Assembly: GCF_018687715.1 (NCBI RefSeq)
Contig: NC_056752.1
Span: forward strand, 8,942,001 to 9,006,000
Direction of reading: 5' to 3'
From: Carya illinoinensis
Taxonomy: Eukaryota; Streptophyta; Magnoliopsida; Fagales; Juglandaceae
Length of the DNA stretch: 64,000 nucleotides
The notes below the pieces were generated by a model. The model saw only the letters and a program-made list of their open reading frames with translations. It did not search any database and was not told the DNA's origin. The first letter of the stretch is position 1, and the number at the start of each line of letters is the position of its first letter. Of this stretch, positions 23,937 through 35,031 are shown one piece after another. Position numbers and translations under genes: made by a program.

Positions 23937-26900
23937 CTATTTAATGTTGGTAGATGCCCACTCAGAATCAAATGCATGTTCCAGGCATTTTTCTACAGAT
24001 TTTACAGCTGCAGAACTTCCAAGCTTCTGAGACTTTAGAGGAGGCAGGAAAAGTTGCTTCTCATTGGATAGAACACCATTGTTATCATGTCTGTCAGGTG
24101 GACAACGATGTAACAAGTGGTGACTATTGTCCGAGTTATCTCTGTTTTCTTCCAGTGAACAAACACCATCCTTCTGATTTAGATTGTCAAATGTCCTGGA
24201 AATTTTGAATCTTCGTTTCCTAATGATAGATGGTGTATTTATAAAACTCCGTGCGGCACTCCTCAATATAGATTCTGGACTGCTGCCATCTACAGTTACT
24301 CCTGTATTGTGGCTTGATGGTGTATTAAAAGAAACTGGACTTGAAGCTGTTTGAATATAGCTATCTGTACTTGGAAATGTACCAGTTTTCACAAGTGTGT
24401 TTAAATCCTTTTGGAAGAGTGATTTATAGCACAATGAACCAACGTTTGAATCCTCCAAGTTTGCAGGGGCTCGAAAAACTTTACTTTCCTCATACGTTTC
24501 ACAAGCTGTCCTACATGAAAGAGTATCCTTATTTTGGCCACATAATTTTGAATTCCTATTTTCAAAGTAGTCCACATAACAAACATTGTGTTGTGGTGGC
24601 ACATAAGAAGATTCATGCAATCTACTTGCAGCGGCAGGAAAAGCTGGCTCTGAAGAAAATTAGAAGTTAATATGTTACACCCGGGAACATCTGAATGTGT
24701 CCTCAAAGAGAGTTGCAAGGGTCGAGAATGTCCTCCAGAAGGCAATGGATTGACAGATTGATGAGGCTCATGGACTTGTTCATCTAGACATTGAAACTTT
24801 ACTTGATGACTAGAGGACGTATGCAATAATTCATTGGTCTTGATAGCTGCATGATAGGGCTCTCTGAATGTGTCACCGTTATTAGCACGCTTCTGGCATT
24901 GTTTGCCACTCGGACCACAAGAAACTGCATCCCCATCATGCAAATTTGTTCTACATCGGGGTTTTGTTATGTCATTTTCCCCTCCTTTCAAAGACCTGCA
25001 TTCCTCTTTATTTGAAGGTTGCAAATTACTTTCCGTCATTTCAAGAATCAAATCCAGTGAACAAGTGTCTGCACTTCCCTCAAAGTTCAATTTCGGATCA
25101 CGGCTTTCTTTAACCTCTACAGACTTTCTGCATTCAGCTGTTGCTTTATGACCGTAAGGGCCAGAAACACGAGCAAAATTTATAGATTCTAATTTCTTCC
25201 TCACCGAGCAGTTCCAGTGATTTTTTATTGAATTTTCTGTCCTGTTCATATTAAATGATATAAAAGTTATAAGAAGTTCCTCCTCAACTAAAAGAAAAAA
25301 AATACTCTCCACCAGTGTACTGAATTCAGCTCATTTCAGAGGGAATAATTTCATAATGTAAATATTCAATTTTATGGATCCATTAAATTGAAAAGGTTAG
25401 ACTAATATTAATGCATTCTGAGTAAAATCTCCAGAGACTAGCCCTGCGGCATATAATTGCCTTTATCAAGCTTATACTAATGCAGCATGCTCCCTGTAAG
25501 AATCATACCAGGCCAACAATTAATCCAAATCCATACTTAATAAGGAAATACAGACTGTCAAATTAGCCATCAAGACAAGAAGAGCATGCATCTCCAAACA
25601 GTGCTTGGTGCATGTGAAAAACACCTTACGATCTAAAGCTCATACTCATCACTGAAGTAATTTACTGCTTTTTTTTTTTAATTGGTGTCTGGTTTATCTC
25701 GAAACTATCTGCATTATGAGAGAATAGACAGCACCTGTTTGATTCAATCAGACACACCAGCTACACCAAATTTCATTTTCTTGGAGAGAGAAATCTTAAT
25801 TTCCACTGTCTTATATAAACTTTCAGTTTTATGGTTTTCATTTAATACTTTCAGAGTCATATACCTTCCATCCAGAAACTTTGCTATTTCAGCCCACTTG
25901 TTCCCATATATTTGGTGGGCCTTAATGAGAGTTGATTCCTCTTCTTTGGTCCATGCTGTTTTTTTTATATCCGGATTTAAATGGTTGTGCCACCTAAACA
26001 AAGAAAGAAGAAAATAGCAGTTCGATTTAGATTTATTTATTTTATCTCTTCAAAAGAAAAGGAAATATAAATGGGGCTTCCTTTAAACAGGAAAAAAAAA
26101 AAAAAAAATCGGATGTGAATCTAAAGCATTTACTGCATATAGAGACATACACAAATGTGTCTGCCACATATGCACTCAGTCGTGTGCCTGTGTGTAGATA
26201 ATGTGCATGCACATTACATATATGACAATGAGTAAATGAATAAATAAAATTGTGCAAAGGAGAAACTGGATAAATTGTACTTATTGATCAGAGTGCACCT
26301 ACCTTTCTCTACATTGCTTGCCTATACGGCCTGGCAAGAATTTTGCTATCTCAGACCATTTCTTTTTCCCCTGCTTTGCAACCAGCTCAATGATGAGATC
26401 ATCTTCCTGGAAGTTGCAGACAAGGAAAATCAGAATCACATGGCAAACTTGAAAGCAAGACCTTCTGGAAAGAACCAATGTGAATGTTATTTGCACCTCC
26501 TTGCTCCAAGGCCCTTTAACAAGATCGGGATTCAGAACCTTCTGCCAGCGATGCAGGCACTGGACATCAGTTCTATCAGGAACACATTCAGCTGTAAAGG
26601 ATATCAAATCAACATCAGTTCTATCAGGTATATTCTATTTTTAGGAGGGAGAAAAGGCTTGGAACTTTCTGTCTCTTGTTTTAGAGGTTTTTGACACGCA
26701 AACCATTGGTTCAAGCCAAAAGCTATTGTATTCTTCATTATCAATACCACTAATCAGAGCGAAATCAGATCTACTATCATAAAGGGATAAAAAATAAGGT
26801 AGGTAACAGGTTGATACGCACCAATCTTTTTCCAGTTCTTGCCATTGAACTTTTGAACGGCAACGGCCAATATCTTATCCTGTTCACAACAAGGGATATA

Positions 26901-27693
26901 CAGTCATCGCCCCAAGCTTAGCCAATCAGCAAAGTGAAGTTTCAAGAGAAAGGTAGACACATAAAATTCTCCCTCCCACTCTAGGCCCTAGACTTCGGAT
27001 AGAAAATCTAGGAGATCCAAAGGGCCATACATCTAATCCCAACTAAGTCATCGAATAGGTAACAAGAAGCTATAAAGCATACAATACCAACTAGATACTA
27101 ACCTCCTCCTCTGTCCATCCTCCCTTTGTAGATCGTCTTGTAGGGCCTGTTATCCGCCTAAAAATACATCCCACTCTAACATTACAACTCTTGCCACAAG
27201 TACCAAAAAAATTCAGATTTACAAATAAAAAAGGAAAATATAGGATAGTGATATCGAGGATTTTTTATCTTTTGCGACTCCATAGGAAGTTATTACCAAT
27301 AGAACAACACAGATATTTCCGGTAGCTCCCTCACTCAATTGAGACTAATAGAGCTATATGGTTTGGAAAAGTTCAAATGCCTCAAGATTTGGATAATAGA
27401 ATCGCATAACACCCGGAATTGCTCTTTTTCCCGTCAGTTTCTAAGCATCCAAACGGGGTTTAATAGGATCTTGACAAGATATTAAGCAATGCAATTTCAG
27501 TATACCACCATCAACCCATTGTGAGAGGGCAGTAAACCACGACAAGCTTTCATCTTATATATTTAAGAAAAATCATAACCGATTAATAGAGTGATAAAAA
27601 AAAGATAAGAAAAACAAACCCTTGAAAGGAGACTGGCTTCGGAACCGCATTATCACAGCTGCTAGAAGACAACGAAGGAGTTGTAGAAACCAT
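23937..27693 (-). CDS. MYB3R: R1R2R3-MYB transcription factor (MYB3R)
   Basis: Three-repeat MYB of the class that regulates G2/M genes through MSA elements. Exons read by hand (minus): 27693-27620, 27157-27103, 26879-26822, 26591-26497, 26406-26303, 25993-25865, then from 25241 to about 24690, and a last coding part from about 24660 to the stop at 23939-23937. The first seven join in phase at GT-AG sites. R1 begins GGWTEEEDKILAVAVQ, R2 GPWSKEEDDLIIELVA, R3 TAWTKEEESTLIKAHQ; each keeps the three regularly spaced Trp. R2 and R3 contain RIGKQCRERWHNHLNP and RTENSIKNHWN, the DNA-recognition helices. The C-terminal half has the MYB3R motif SPESILRSAARSF followed by NTPSIIRKRR. One uncertainty: the frame changes between about 24690 and 24660, where an acceptor-like TTTTCTTCAG is seen but no donor fits well. 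The exact paralogue (3R1, 3R3, 3R4 or 3R5) is not resolved. Confidence 0.88.
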
Positions 27694-27968
27694 ACCCTCC
27701 GACTTCTACATCAAGTAACAAATTAAATTCCATAAACCCACAGAGAGCATTTCGGTTTTCACGTCTGTCGTAATAAAAGCCTCGAAAATCTTAACGCGAA
27801 CCCAAAGTCACATCCTTTATATAAAACCAATCTATGAATTATTTATTTTTTTTACCAAAAATTGTCAATTTGAGTAATCAACAATAAAAACACACAACGG
27901 AGTAAACGAAACAGAGATAGAAAGCTAAATCAACTGAAACGTTATGGGTTTGAAGGAACCAAAAGAAT

Positions 27969-28009
<41 letters not shown>

Positions 28010-28190
28010 GCTTTGTTTTTTCGTAACGGCTAAAAGAAAGGCAGAAGGAAACAGAGAGAGTATAATGCGAGTGTGGAGGATAAAAAGGGGTTGGAGATTA
28101 GAGAAGACTTTGAATATAATGGAGGGTGATTTGACGTAAAAGATTAGGTTTTACCGAGAGAAAAGTAGAGAGAGAGTTTGGCGGGAAAGT
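27694..28190 (-). promoter_or_regulatory. MYB3R 5' UTR and promoter with MSA-like and E2F sites
   Basis: Upstream of the MYB3R start there is a (CT)n tract (27974-28006), common in plant 5' leaders. CGTAACGGCTA at 28022-28032 matches the mitosis-specific activator consensus YCYAACGGYYA at 10 of 11 positions. TTTGGCGGGAAA at 28177-28188 is a full match to the E2F site TTTSGCGSGAAA. MSA elements are bound by MYB3R proteins, and E2F sites drive S-phase expression; both uses here are inferred from sequence. Confidence 0.6.
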
Positions 28191-29594
28191 ATGATATACA
28201 TAGAATGGACAGTACAACTTTAAGATGAGAGGGGAGATAAGAGTCCAAAGGAGAGTGTCCTCGTGATGTTATGGTGAATGTTTCCTTCTGTTTTGTACTC
28301 TATTCTTTTAAGCTTCCGTGCACTTGAAGGAGATTCTGATATTTCACCATAAAAATCACTTCTTTAAAATCTTTGAAATGATTTTTCTAGCAATTTTATG
28401 ATTCGAATTTGAAAATGTTATCCATACTTATCATTTACGTCAATTTGTAGATTTATTTTTATAAAATTATTTTATAAATAAAACATTTATATATATACTT
28501 ATAATTTTATTTATATAATCATACGTATTAGATATGTCAATTCCTAAAAATGATGAACCGATTAATCATGAGTTTAGAGTTGATTCTTATCTCGTTTCAA
28601 AAAAGAAATGTGTTTGGTTATTAGTGGACATATCATCATCCTTGATTGGAATACAATGAAGCATATATAAATTAAGTAGAACATGCATTGACCTATTCTC
28701 ATATTGATTTCAACAAACACTTAACGGACTCAATTTCAAATATATGTATTATAACGGCAAAGAAGGTTGGTAATTTTTTTTTATTTTTTTCAATAAAGAA
28801 GGTTGGTAATTGCTCGACATTAATTTTACTTTCCTATTATCTTTTCCTCTAAATTATGTTGACATTTCGAGAAAGAAAACAAAAGACAAGACCCTAGTAG
28901 CTCGTAATCTTATCTCATTTAATTATTATAATTTTTTTAAATTTTAAAATAATAACAATATTAAAAAATAATATTCTAATAATATTTTATTTAATTTTCA
29001 ACTATCATCTAAAATCATCTCATTTTATCTTATCACTATCTAAACTACACCAAAAAGTGCTAATTAAGAACAAAAATATCCTTAGAACTAAATTTATTTA
29101 TATTTGATACCATTGGGTATGAAATTAATTAATTAGTTGTGTTATACTATTATATTGATATGATCAGTATATTAGATATAGTTTTAGGGTCTATAATTTA
29201 TATAATTTTTTTTAATTTTATGTATATTTCTTAATTACTCATTTAAAAAAAAAAAAACAAATGCGACACTTACCTACCAATCATATTCTCATAAATATAT
29301 AATTAAGATGAGATAGAAACTTCCGTACAACCCTGGCCATGTAAATTGTGAACGTTGGACTTTTAAGCGTTACCGGCGAAGGTATAAATGATCAAGAATT
29401 TATTTCAGAAAATAATTTTGAAATAATTTTTAATTGCTGTCATCTTACGTACGTTTAATTTTTAATTTTGTAAATTTTAATAATGTGATTAGTTACGTAT
29501 TTTTTTAATATAAAATAATTAATGTATGTATAATATATAAAAAATATATAAAAATAACAAAATATAACTCTTTCAGAAATAGTCCATAGTCCAA
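28191..29594. other. Intergenic, AT-rich with one MITE
   Basis: No gene recognised. About 28905-29055 is an AT-rich MITE-like element, minus orientation, of the same family as 43143-43310 and 43828-44010: GATAAGATAAAATGAGATGA at one end and AAATGAGATAAGATTAC at the other when reverse-complemented, with TTGAAAATTAAATAAAATAT inside. Confidence 0.5.
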
Positions 29595-29653
29595 GAGAAG
29601 AGAAGAGAAGAGGAGAGGAGAGGAGAGGAGAGGAGAGGAGAGGAGAGGAGAGG
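29595..29653. repeat. (AGAGG)n/(AGAAG)n microsatellite
   Basis: Purine-only tract of about 60 bp built from GAGAAGA and then GGAGA units. Confidence 0.9.
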
Positions 29654-30097
29654 GCACAAGTGCATGAGGTGGCAATGAAGCAAAACCCACGTGAATTATG
29701 CGTTGAGAATTAACAGTGACCAATTAATTAAGTTAGTGCCAGAAAAGTTGACAAAATTAGGTACAACCTTTCAAAGCTTCAACTCCAACTCAAACCACCT
29801 ACAAACTACCATATATGTGTGTACACAACTTGAATGAAAGATGCGTAACGTCAGAAAACGTACAGTTCAACCCCAACCTAGTAAACCATCTAGAAAACTA
29901 TAATTTATTACATAGGTTGTCACTCGTTTTTCTCTTGCATTTTAGGTTCCTCGGACGGCCGTGTACAACATCAACTGATACAGATCAAACGTCAAAGCGC
30001 ACGGGGAAATTCCTGGCCGGGAAGTCGAGTTTCTGATCGACTGAGTACATATATAGCTTGATTTGCAGTTTTCCTTCCTGAGTTCTCTCCATTTAAT

Positions 30098-32427
30098 ATG
30101 CCAGAAGGAACGCTTGAAGTTCTTCTCGTTTGCGCCAAAGGACTCGAGAACACCGATTTCCTGTGTCCGTAAAACCGTATCTTTCTCTATTATTTACCTG
30201 TGTAGTATATATATATGCGCTCATGTGTGTGTGCATACATGTATGTAGATGCAAATATAGAGTATAATGCTTAATTTCTGCTGGTAAACCATTGATCCTT
30301 TCATGGATATATACTTGTGGATCTGAGGATCTGAACTGTGTTATCTCCATATATATTATATACAGTACATTCTTTTGATATATTGGTTTTTTTTTCTAAG
30401 ATTACGGTACAGCGGTTGCTAATCTATAGATATGATCACTTTATAATCTTCCTATTTGTTTCCCTTTTTTGAGGCTTGGATTTACGTTATAGAAATATGA
30501 TTTTCTCTTCGATCTACTATCTCTCTCTTTTTTTTTTTTTCTTCCCCAGGAATAGATAGCTTTTAAATATATGAAAAAAGAAGCAAATGAATTTGTCTAG
30601 TCCCATGAATGATTTCTTGGAGATCGACCTCAACAAATTAAGAACTAGGGCATCCTAAAGATTAATTATTAGCTAAAGACGTACATAGTCTCCAGTACTT
30701 CAAGATTTATATGGAAATCAGGCGATTGATTTCAGTGATTGTGTTTATCTGATGGATCGAGTGTTTATGAGCAGCACACATGGACCCCTATGTTCTTCTC
30801 ACTTGCCGGACCCAGGAGCAGAGAAGCAGTGTTGCATCAGGTACATTAATTTCCAGCTAGCTATATATATCTTTCACGGTACGTACTTCATGAATATTGC
30901 TTTGCCTGCATCTTTTTGCATGAACAGCACGGTAATTACTAATCGGCATTTAGAGTATGTACCTTTTTAGGTTCACTACTCATATTGATCAGAGTCTGAT
31001 CACATTGATAGTAATTTGTGATTGGTAACTTCACCGGAACTGAACTTTCAACGTGCTTTATTTTCAAGAAGGTTGACTATCGGACGTAGTGGCTTCGGGC
31101 CGCAATACTAGATTGCTGGGTTATATGCAAGTAATCAATAATATTGTTGTTAAATGCAGGTCAAGGATCTGAACCGCAATGGAATGAGACATTTGTTTTC
31201 ACAGTCATGACTGATGAAGCTTCAGAGCTCAATCTGAAGATAATGGATAAAGATTCTTTCACCAACGATGATTTTGTTGGAGAAGCCACGTGAGTTATCA
31301 TTATTTCAATAATACTACTCATTCATCATCTAATTAACTCTCTTAACTCTGAAAGAAAAAAAATATATATGTATATAAGATAATTGCTGTTTTTCATCTT
31401 AGATCTTGTCGTGCATCTTCAATCACATTATATGCTGATATGATGCAACATACAGAAAACATACTGAAAATCAAAATTTTTTTAATTTTACGAATAATGA
31501 ACCTGCAGCATTCCTTTAGAGGCGCTGTTCATAGAAGGGAGCCTGCCGCCCACCGTATACAGAGTTGTCAAGGATGAGGAATATCGAGGAGAAATTAGAG
31601 TTGGCATGACTTTCACTCCTGAGGTATCGCTTATTAATTGTATGCTTGGTGGGTTTGGGTATTGAGAAGTATTAAAGAAAGTTGTGAATAGTAATAAAAA
31701 GTAGGTAAAAAATAATAAAGTATTAATGAATAGTAATAAAAAGTAGGTAAAAAGAAATAAATAGTAATAAAAGTATGTGAAAAGTAATAATAAAGTAATG
31801 AATAGTAGTGAGAAGCGTTGAGGAGAGTTGAGTTACGTACTCTTGGTACCCAAACACACCCTAGAGTACTTTGAACAGTCATTCGTTTGATTAATCTTGT
31901 AGTGTTTAGTTCTGTCAAAAAGAAGAGTACTATACCATTTTATGGGGTAGTAGGCATAGAATTACATTATGGGGTAGTAGGCATAAAGATTAACTTAAAT
32001 ATCTATAATATAATGAGAAATGTTTTGTCTACACACAGATTTTATAAAAGTAGACTTGCGAACTAATGTATTTTGATATACTACATCAAATTATAGAACA
32101 CTTTTTATTGTGCATGTACTAAAATAGATCTAATGTAACACATCAAACCATATTGTGTAAGTTTACTTTTGTGAAGTATTTGCGTGTATCTACCATTTCT
32201 CTAATAGAATAATGTTTATCATTCTCATGCTTGTGTTGGTAGTGCATGCCTAAGACTCATACTTTTGTTAGCAGATCAGAGGCGGCAGTCAGGGGTGCTG
32301 TGACGAGGAGGTGAACTATGGTGGGGTGATAGAATCGTCAAGAGAAGAGGAAAGCTATGGTGGATGGAAAGAATCATCAAGAGAAGAAGAGGAGAGCTAT
32401 GGTGGATGGAAAGAATCATCTTACTAG
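30098..32427 (+). CDS. Small C2-domain protein, elicitor-responsive protein 3 / 16-kDa phloem protein-like
   Basis: Five exons: 30098-30164, 30775-30840, 31160-31289, 31509-31623, 32275-32427. They total 531 nt in phase with GT-AG sites and encode 176 residues. Residues 1-22 (MPEGTLEVLLVCAKGLENTD) start the C2 beta-sandwich; exon 2 gives MDPYVLLTCRTQEQRSSVAS; exon 3 gives PQWNETFVFTV and the loop MDKDSFTNDDFVGEA. Asp residues in the DTDF, MDPY, and MDKD...NDD loops are the usual Ca2+ ligands, so Ca2+-dependent phospholipid binding is expected. Exon 5 encodes an acidic tail in which ESYGGWKESS occurs twice, the second time ending the protein; a GGWK-type tail is typical of this family. Members are small soluble proteins implicated in defence or in phloem transport. 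Intron 4 carries two MITEs. A TATA-like ATATATAG lies near 30048. Confidence 0.88.
31646..31862. mobile_element. MITE in C2-gene intron 4
   Basis: Ends GGTGGGTTTGGGTATTGAG and, reverse-complemented, GGGTGTGTTTGGGTACCAAG form an inverted repeat. The interior is built from diverged GAATAGTAATAAAAAGTAGG repeats. No clear TSD was seen. Confidence 0.6.
32010..32204. mobile_element. MITE-like palindrome in C2-gene intron 4
   Basis: The left arm (ATGAGAAATG...TTATAAAAGTAGACTTGCG) is an imperfect inverted repeat of the right arm (TTAGAGAAATGG...CACAAAAGTAAACTTACAC when reverse-complemented). It carries no coding sequence. Confidence 0.55.
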
Positions 32428-32698
32428 GATTAACCTTGCCTTCTGTTTTGCATGGTGTGAAGTTAGGATCTTCATGATAAGTTATATACCCGATATGGGA
32501 CTAAATAATTATACTTGTTTGAGTTTTGCTATTAACAAATCAATGGATAAACACGTTACTTATCGTGACATTCATTACATTTATAAAAATAAAATAAAAA
32601 TCAGAATACTATTTATTAATTGATGTGGCATGCTTTTATAAGTTCCACATCACTGGTGTGTCTTGACGTATAAAAAGAGTTTAACTTCAAACAGGCTT

Positions 32699-32856
32699 AT
32701 GGTGTAAACACCCTTTTCTATCCAATAAGAAACTGAAACATCCTAGTTCCATGGAAAAAAATTTACAGCCGGCTTCACACGAGTAAAATACACCCACCCC
32801 CGGTACTGTGATTTTTCTTCTCTCTCCTCTCTCCCTCTTGCTTTCTCCCCCCCTTT

Positions 32857-32941
<85 letters not shown>

Positions 32942-33130
32942 CTGAAATACACTAGATTCACAACCACATTCACAACGTCAGCCCCTAAATTGCACTAGTG
33001 AGCTTGTTTACCAAGTTCGTTTCACGAAAGAGACATTTAGGGATTATTTGTATCCTTCGTTTTAGTTCTTGTTAAGTTTTTGTATTTGGATTTTTTTCTA
33101 CTACACTCATTTGCGAATGTGGTTGTGTAT

Positions 33131-33167
<37 letters not shown>

Positions 33168-33280
33168 CGGGGAGGGAGGGGGGGTGTATTTTACTTGTGT
33201 GAGGCAGGTTGTAAATTTTTTTTCATGGAACTACAATGTGGCAATTTCTTATTAGACGGTGTAAAAATGGTCTTTATACC
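32699..33280. mobile_element. Foldback-like inverted repeat with (CT)n arms
   Basis: Arm 1 (32699-32985) contains TTCCATGGAAAAAAATTTAC, GTAAAATACACCC, a (CT)n tract (32861-32938) and CACAACCACATTC. Arm 2 (33103-33280) has the same blocks in reverse complement, with (GA)n at 33133-33166. About 115 bp separate them. No coding sequence and no TSD were found. Confidence 0.6.
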
Positions 33281-33668
33281 AAAATTTTGAATACCATATC
33301 GGATATCGTACCGACTTAAGCACTAAAACTAAATATTTCGGTACCAATACTATTTTGAAATATGATATATAAATAAATTATATATATAAATATATATTAT
33401 ATTCTAAAATAATACTCTATATATGAATAAATTATATATAAATACATAAATATAAATTATAAATAGTTTGGTCTGAATTGGAAGTCAAAACATAAACTTG
33501 CAGTTTGAAGAAATAAAAAATATAAAAGTAAATGTCGAAATACCTACCAATACGTAGGCCAGTATTTGGAATAGTACAAAACAGGTATAATATCTCTATT
33601 AGACCAGTGGTCGGTACGGCATATACCAGCCATACCGGCATCGGCCGGTATAGTGTTTAAAAGAATGG
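33279..33668. mobile_element. MITE with imperfect terminal inverted repeats
   Basis: The first 24 bp (CCAAAATTTTGAATACCATA...) pair imperfectly, about 17 of 24, with the last 24 reverse-complemented (CCATTCTTTTAAACACTATA...). Subterminal CCGGTA motifs and an AT-rich centre are present. No target duplication is clear. Confidence 0.45.
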
Positions 33669-35031
33669 TTTATACTCTACCTGATTCCTAACATCTCTAG
33701 TATAAAAAGAGAAATGCTAAGCTCCTGAATTCGAGAGCTTTTTTCTCTATCGAATCTCTCTTTTTTATTTTTTCAACTTAGTGATTAAATAAATATTTTT
33801 TAGTGATTTTGTGAATTTTTTTATTTTTAAAAAAATATTTAAGAATATAAAAAATTCAAAAATTAGAAAAAAAAAAATAGATTCAATGAGTATTAGGGAC
33901 ACAAATTTCGGTAAGTGTAACATTCCTCGTATAAAAAATGAGCTTACAAATAGAATTTTTTTATTAGTTTAGATTGAAACATTCAAACAAGGCTCAAACA
34001 AGATTAGCATTTTCAAGCTAGATCAATGTGTGTCGGTGCCTCCGCGGTCAGAATACCGGGGGGCGGATTGGCCCCTAGAGCCGTCCACTCACTGCCCACG
34101 ATGAAAGAAAGAGAAATATACCTAAAACTGGGAGTGACGGAGAGAGAAAAAAAGAGATTGAAAGACCAGCAGCATCCTTTTATTAAAAAAAAAAAATTAT
34201 TATATATATTTATATTTATATTGAGACGGGCAGACAGGTGAAAATCCGGACAGGTTTGAGCCCAAACGAGCCCTATCTGGGGCCCATACTGGAAGGTGGG
34301 CTAGATGCCGAGGCCCACCACCAAGCCCCAGGGTAAACTAAGCTTCTCCTCTACTCCAACACATTCACACGCCAATAAAATGGTACTATCATCTCTAATT
34401 GACCCAATTGATTGGACCAGTGGTGAATATTAACCATCATAAAAACGTTATTTTTTTGAACATTCAGAAATTGCTTTCTTCACTGTGTAATCAGGATCCA
34501 TCATCCAAGTGCTACAAATCTTATATAATGGAAACTAGTTCTCATAATATGTTGACCTGATATGGCCACATTCAATTACAAGACCATTTGCTTAAATGGA
34601 ACTAAGAAAAGTTCAACTCTGTAATTGGTCAGTGGCTTCTCAGCACAATTATTTCATTTCATCACCAATGTTCTCTGCCTTGCTGAAGTTTCTACACCGT
34701 GTTATAGTCAGAACATGCGTAAGAAAAAATTACAATTTATCGCAAGGAGCAAAGTAGGTGTGGACGATAATGCATACTTATACAGCAATTACAGAAAAAG
34801 CAGCCCCCTAAGCATTTCTTTATTTATTTTCAGCAAATAGAGACCAACAAGAGCGGCAACCTTATTCGATTCAAGCCTGATGACGTGGAAACATGCTTCA
34901 TATACCATTCTCAATTTCAGGCAACCAAAGAACATAGAGAAGAACAAGTGAAATGCTTTACACCTGAATCCAACTAGTGCACACTGAGAATAATGATAAA
35001 GAATCCCCAGTATCTTTTCATAGAATCATTT
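33669..35031. other. Intergenic; 3' flank of DGD2
   Basis: A GC-richer patch at 34026-34130 and 34225-34335 has no recognised product. The part next to 35031 should contain the DGD2 3' UTR, whose end cannot be fixed without transcript data. Confidence 0.4.

Noticed and set aside
24341..25151. Plus-strand open frames at 24341-24670 and 24870-25151
   Set aside because: They are antisense to the MYB3R coding exons and have no domain of their own.
24401..25312. 303-codon minus-strand frame as a separate gene
   Set aside because: Its N-terminal part is intron and its middle is MYB3R exon 7; the end is out of frame with the conserved SPESILRSAARSF part.
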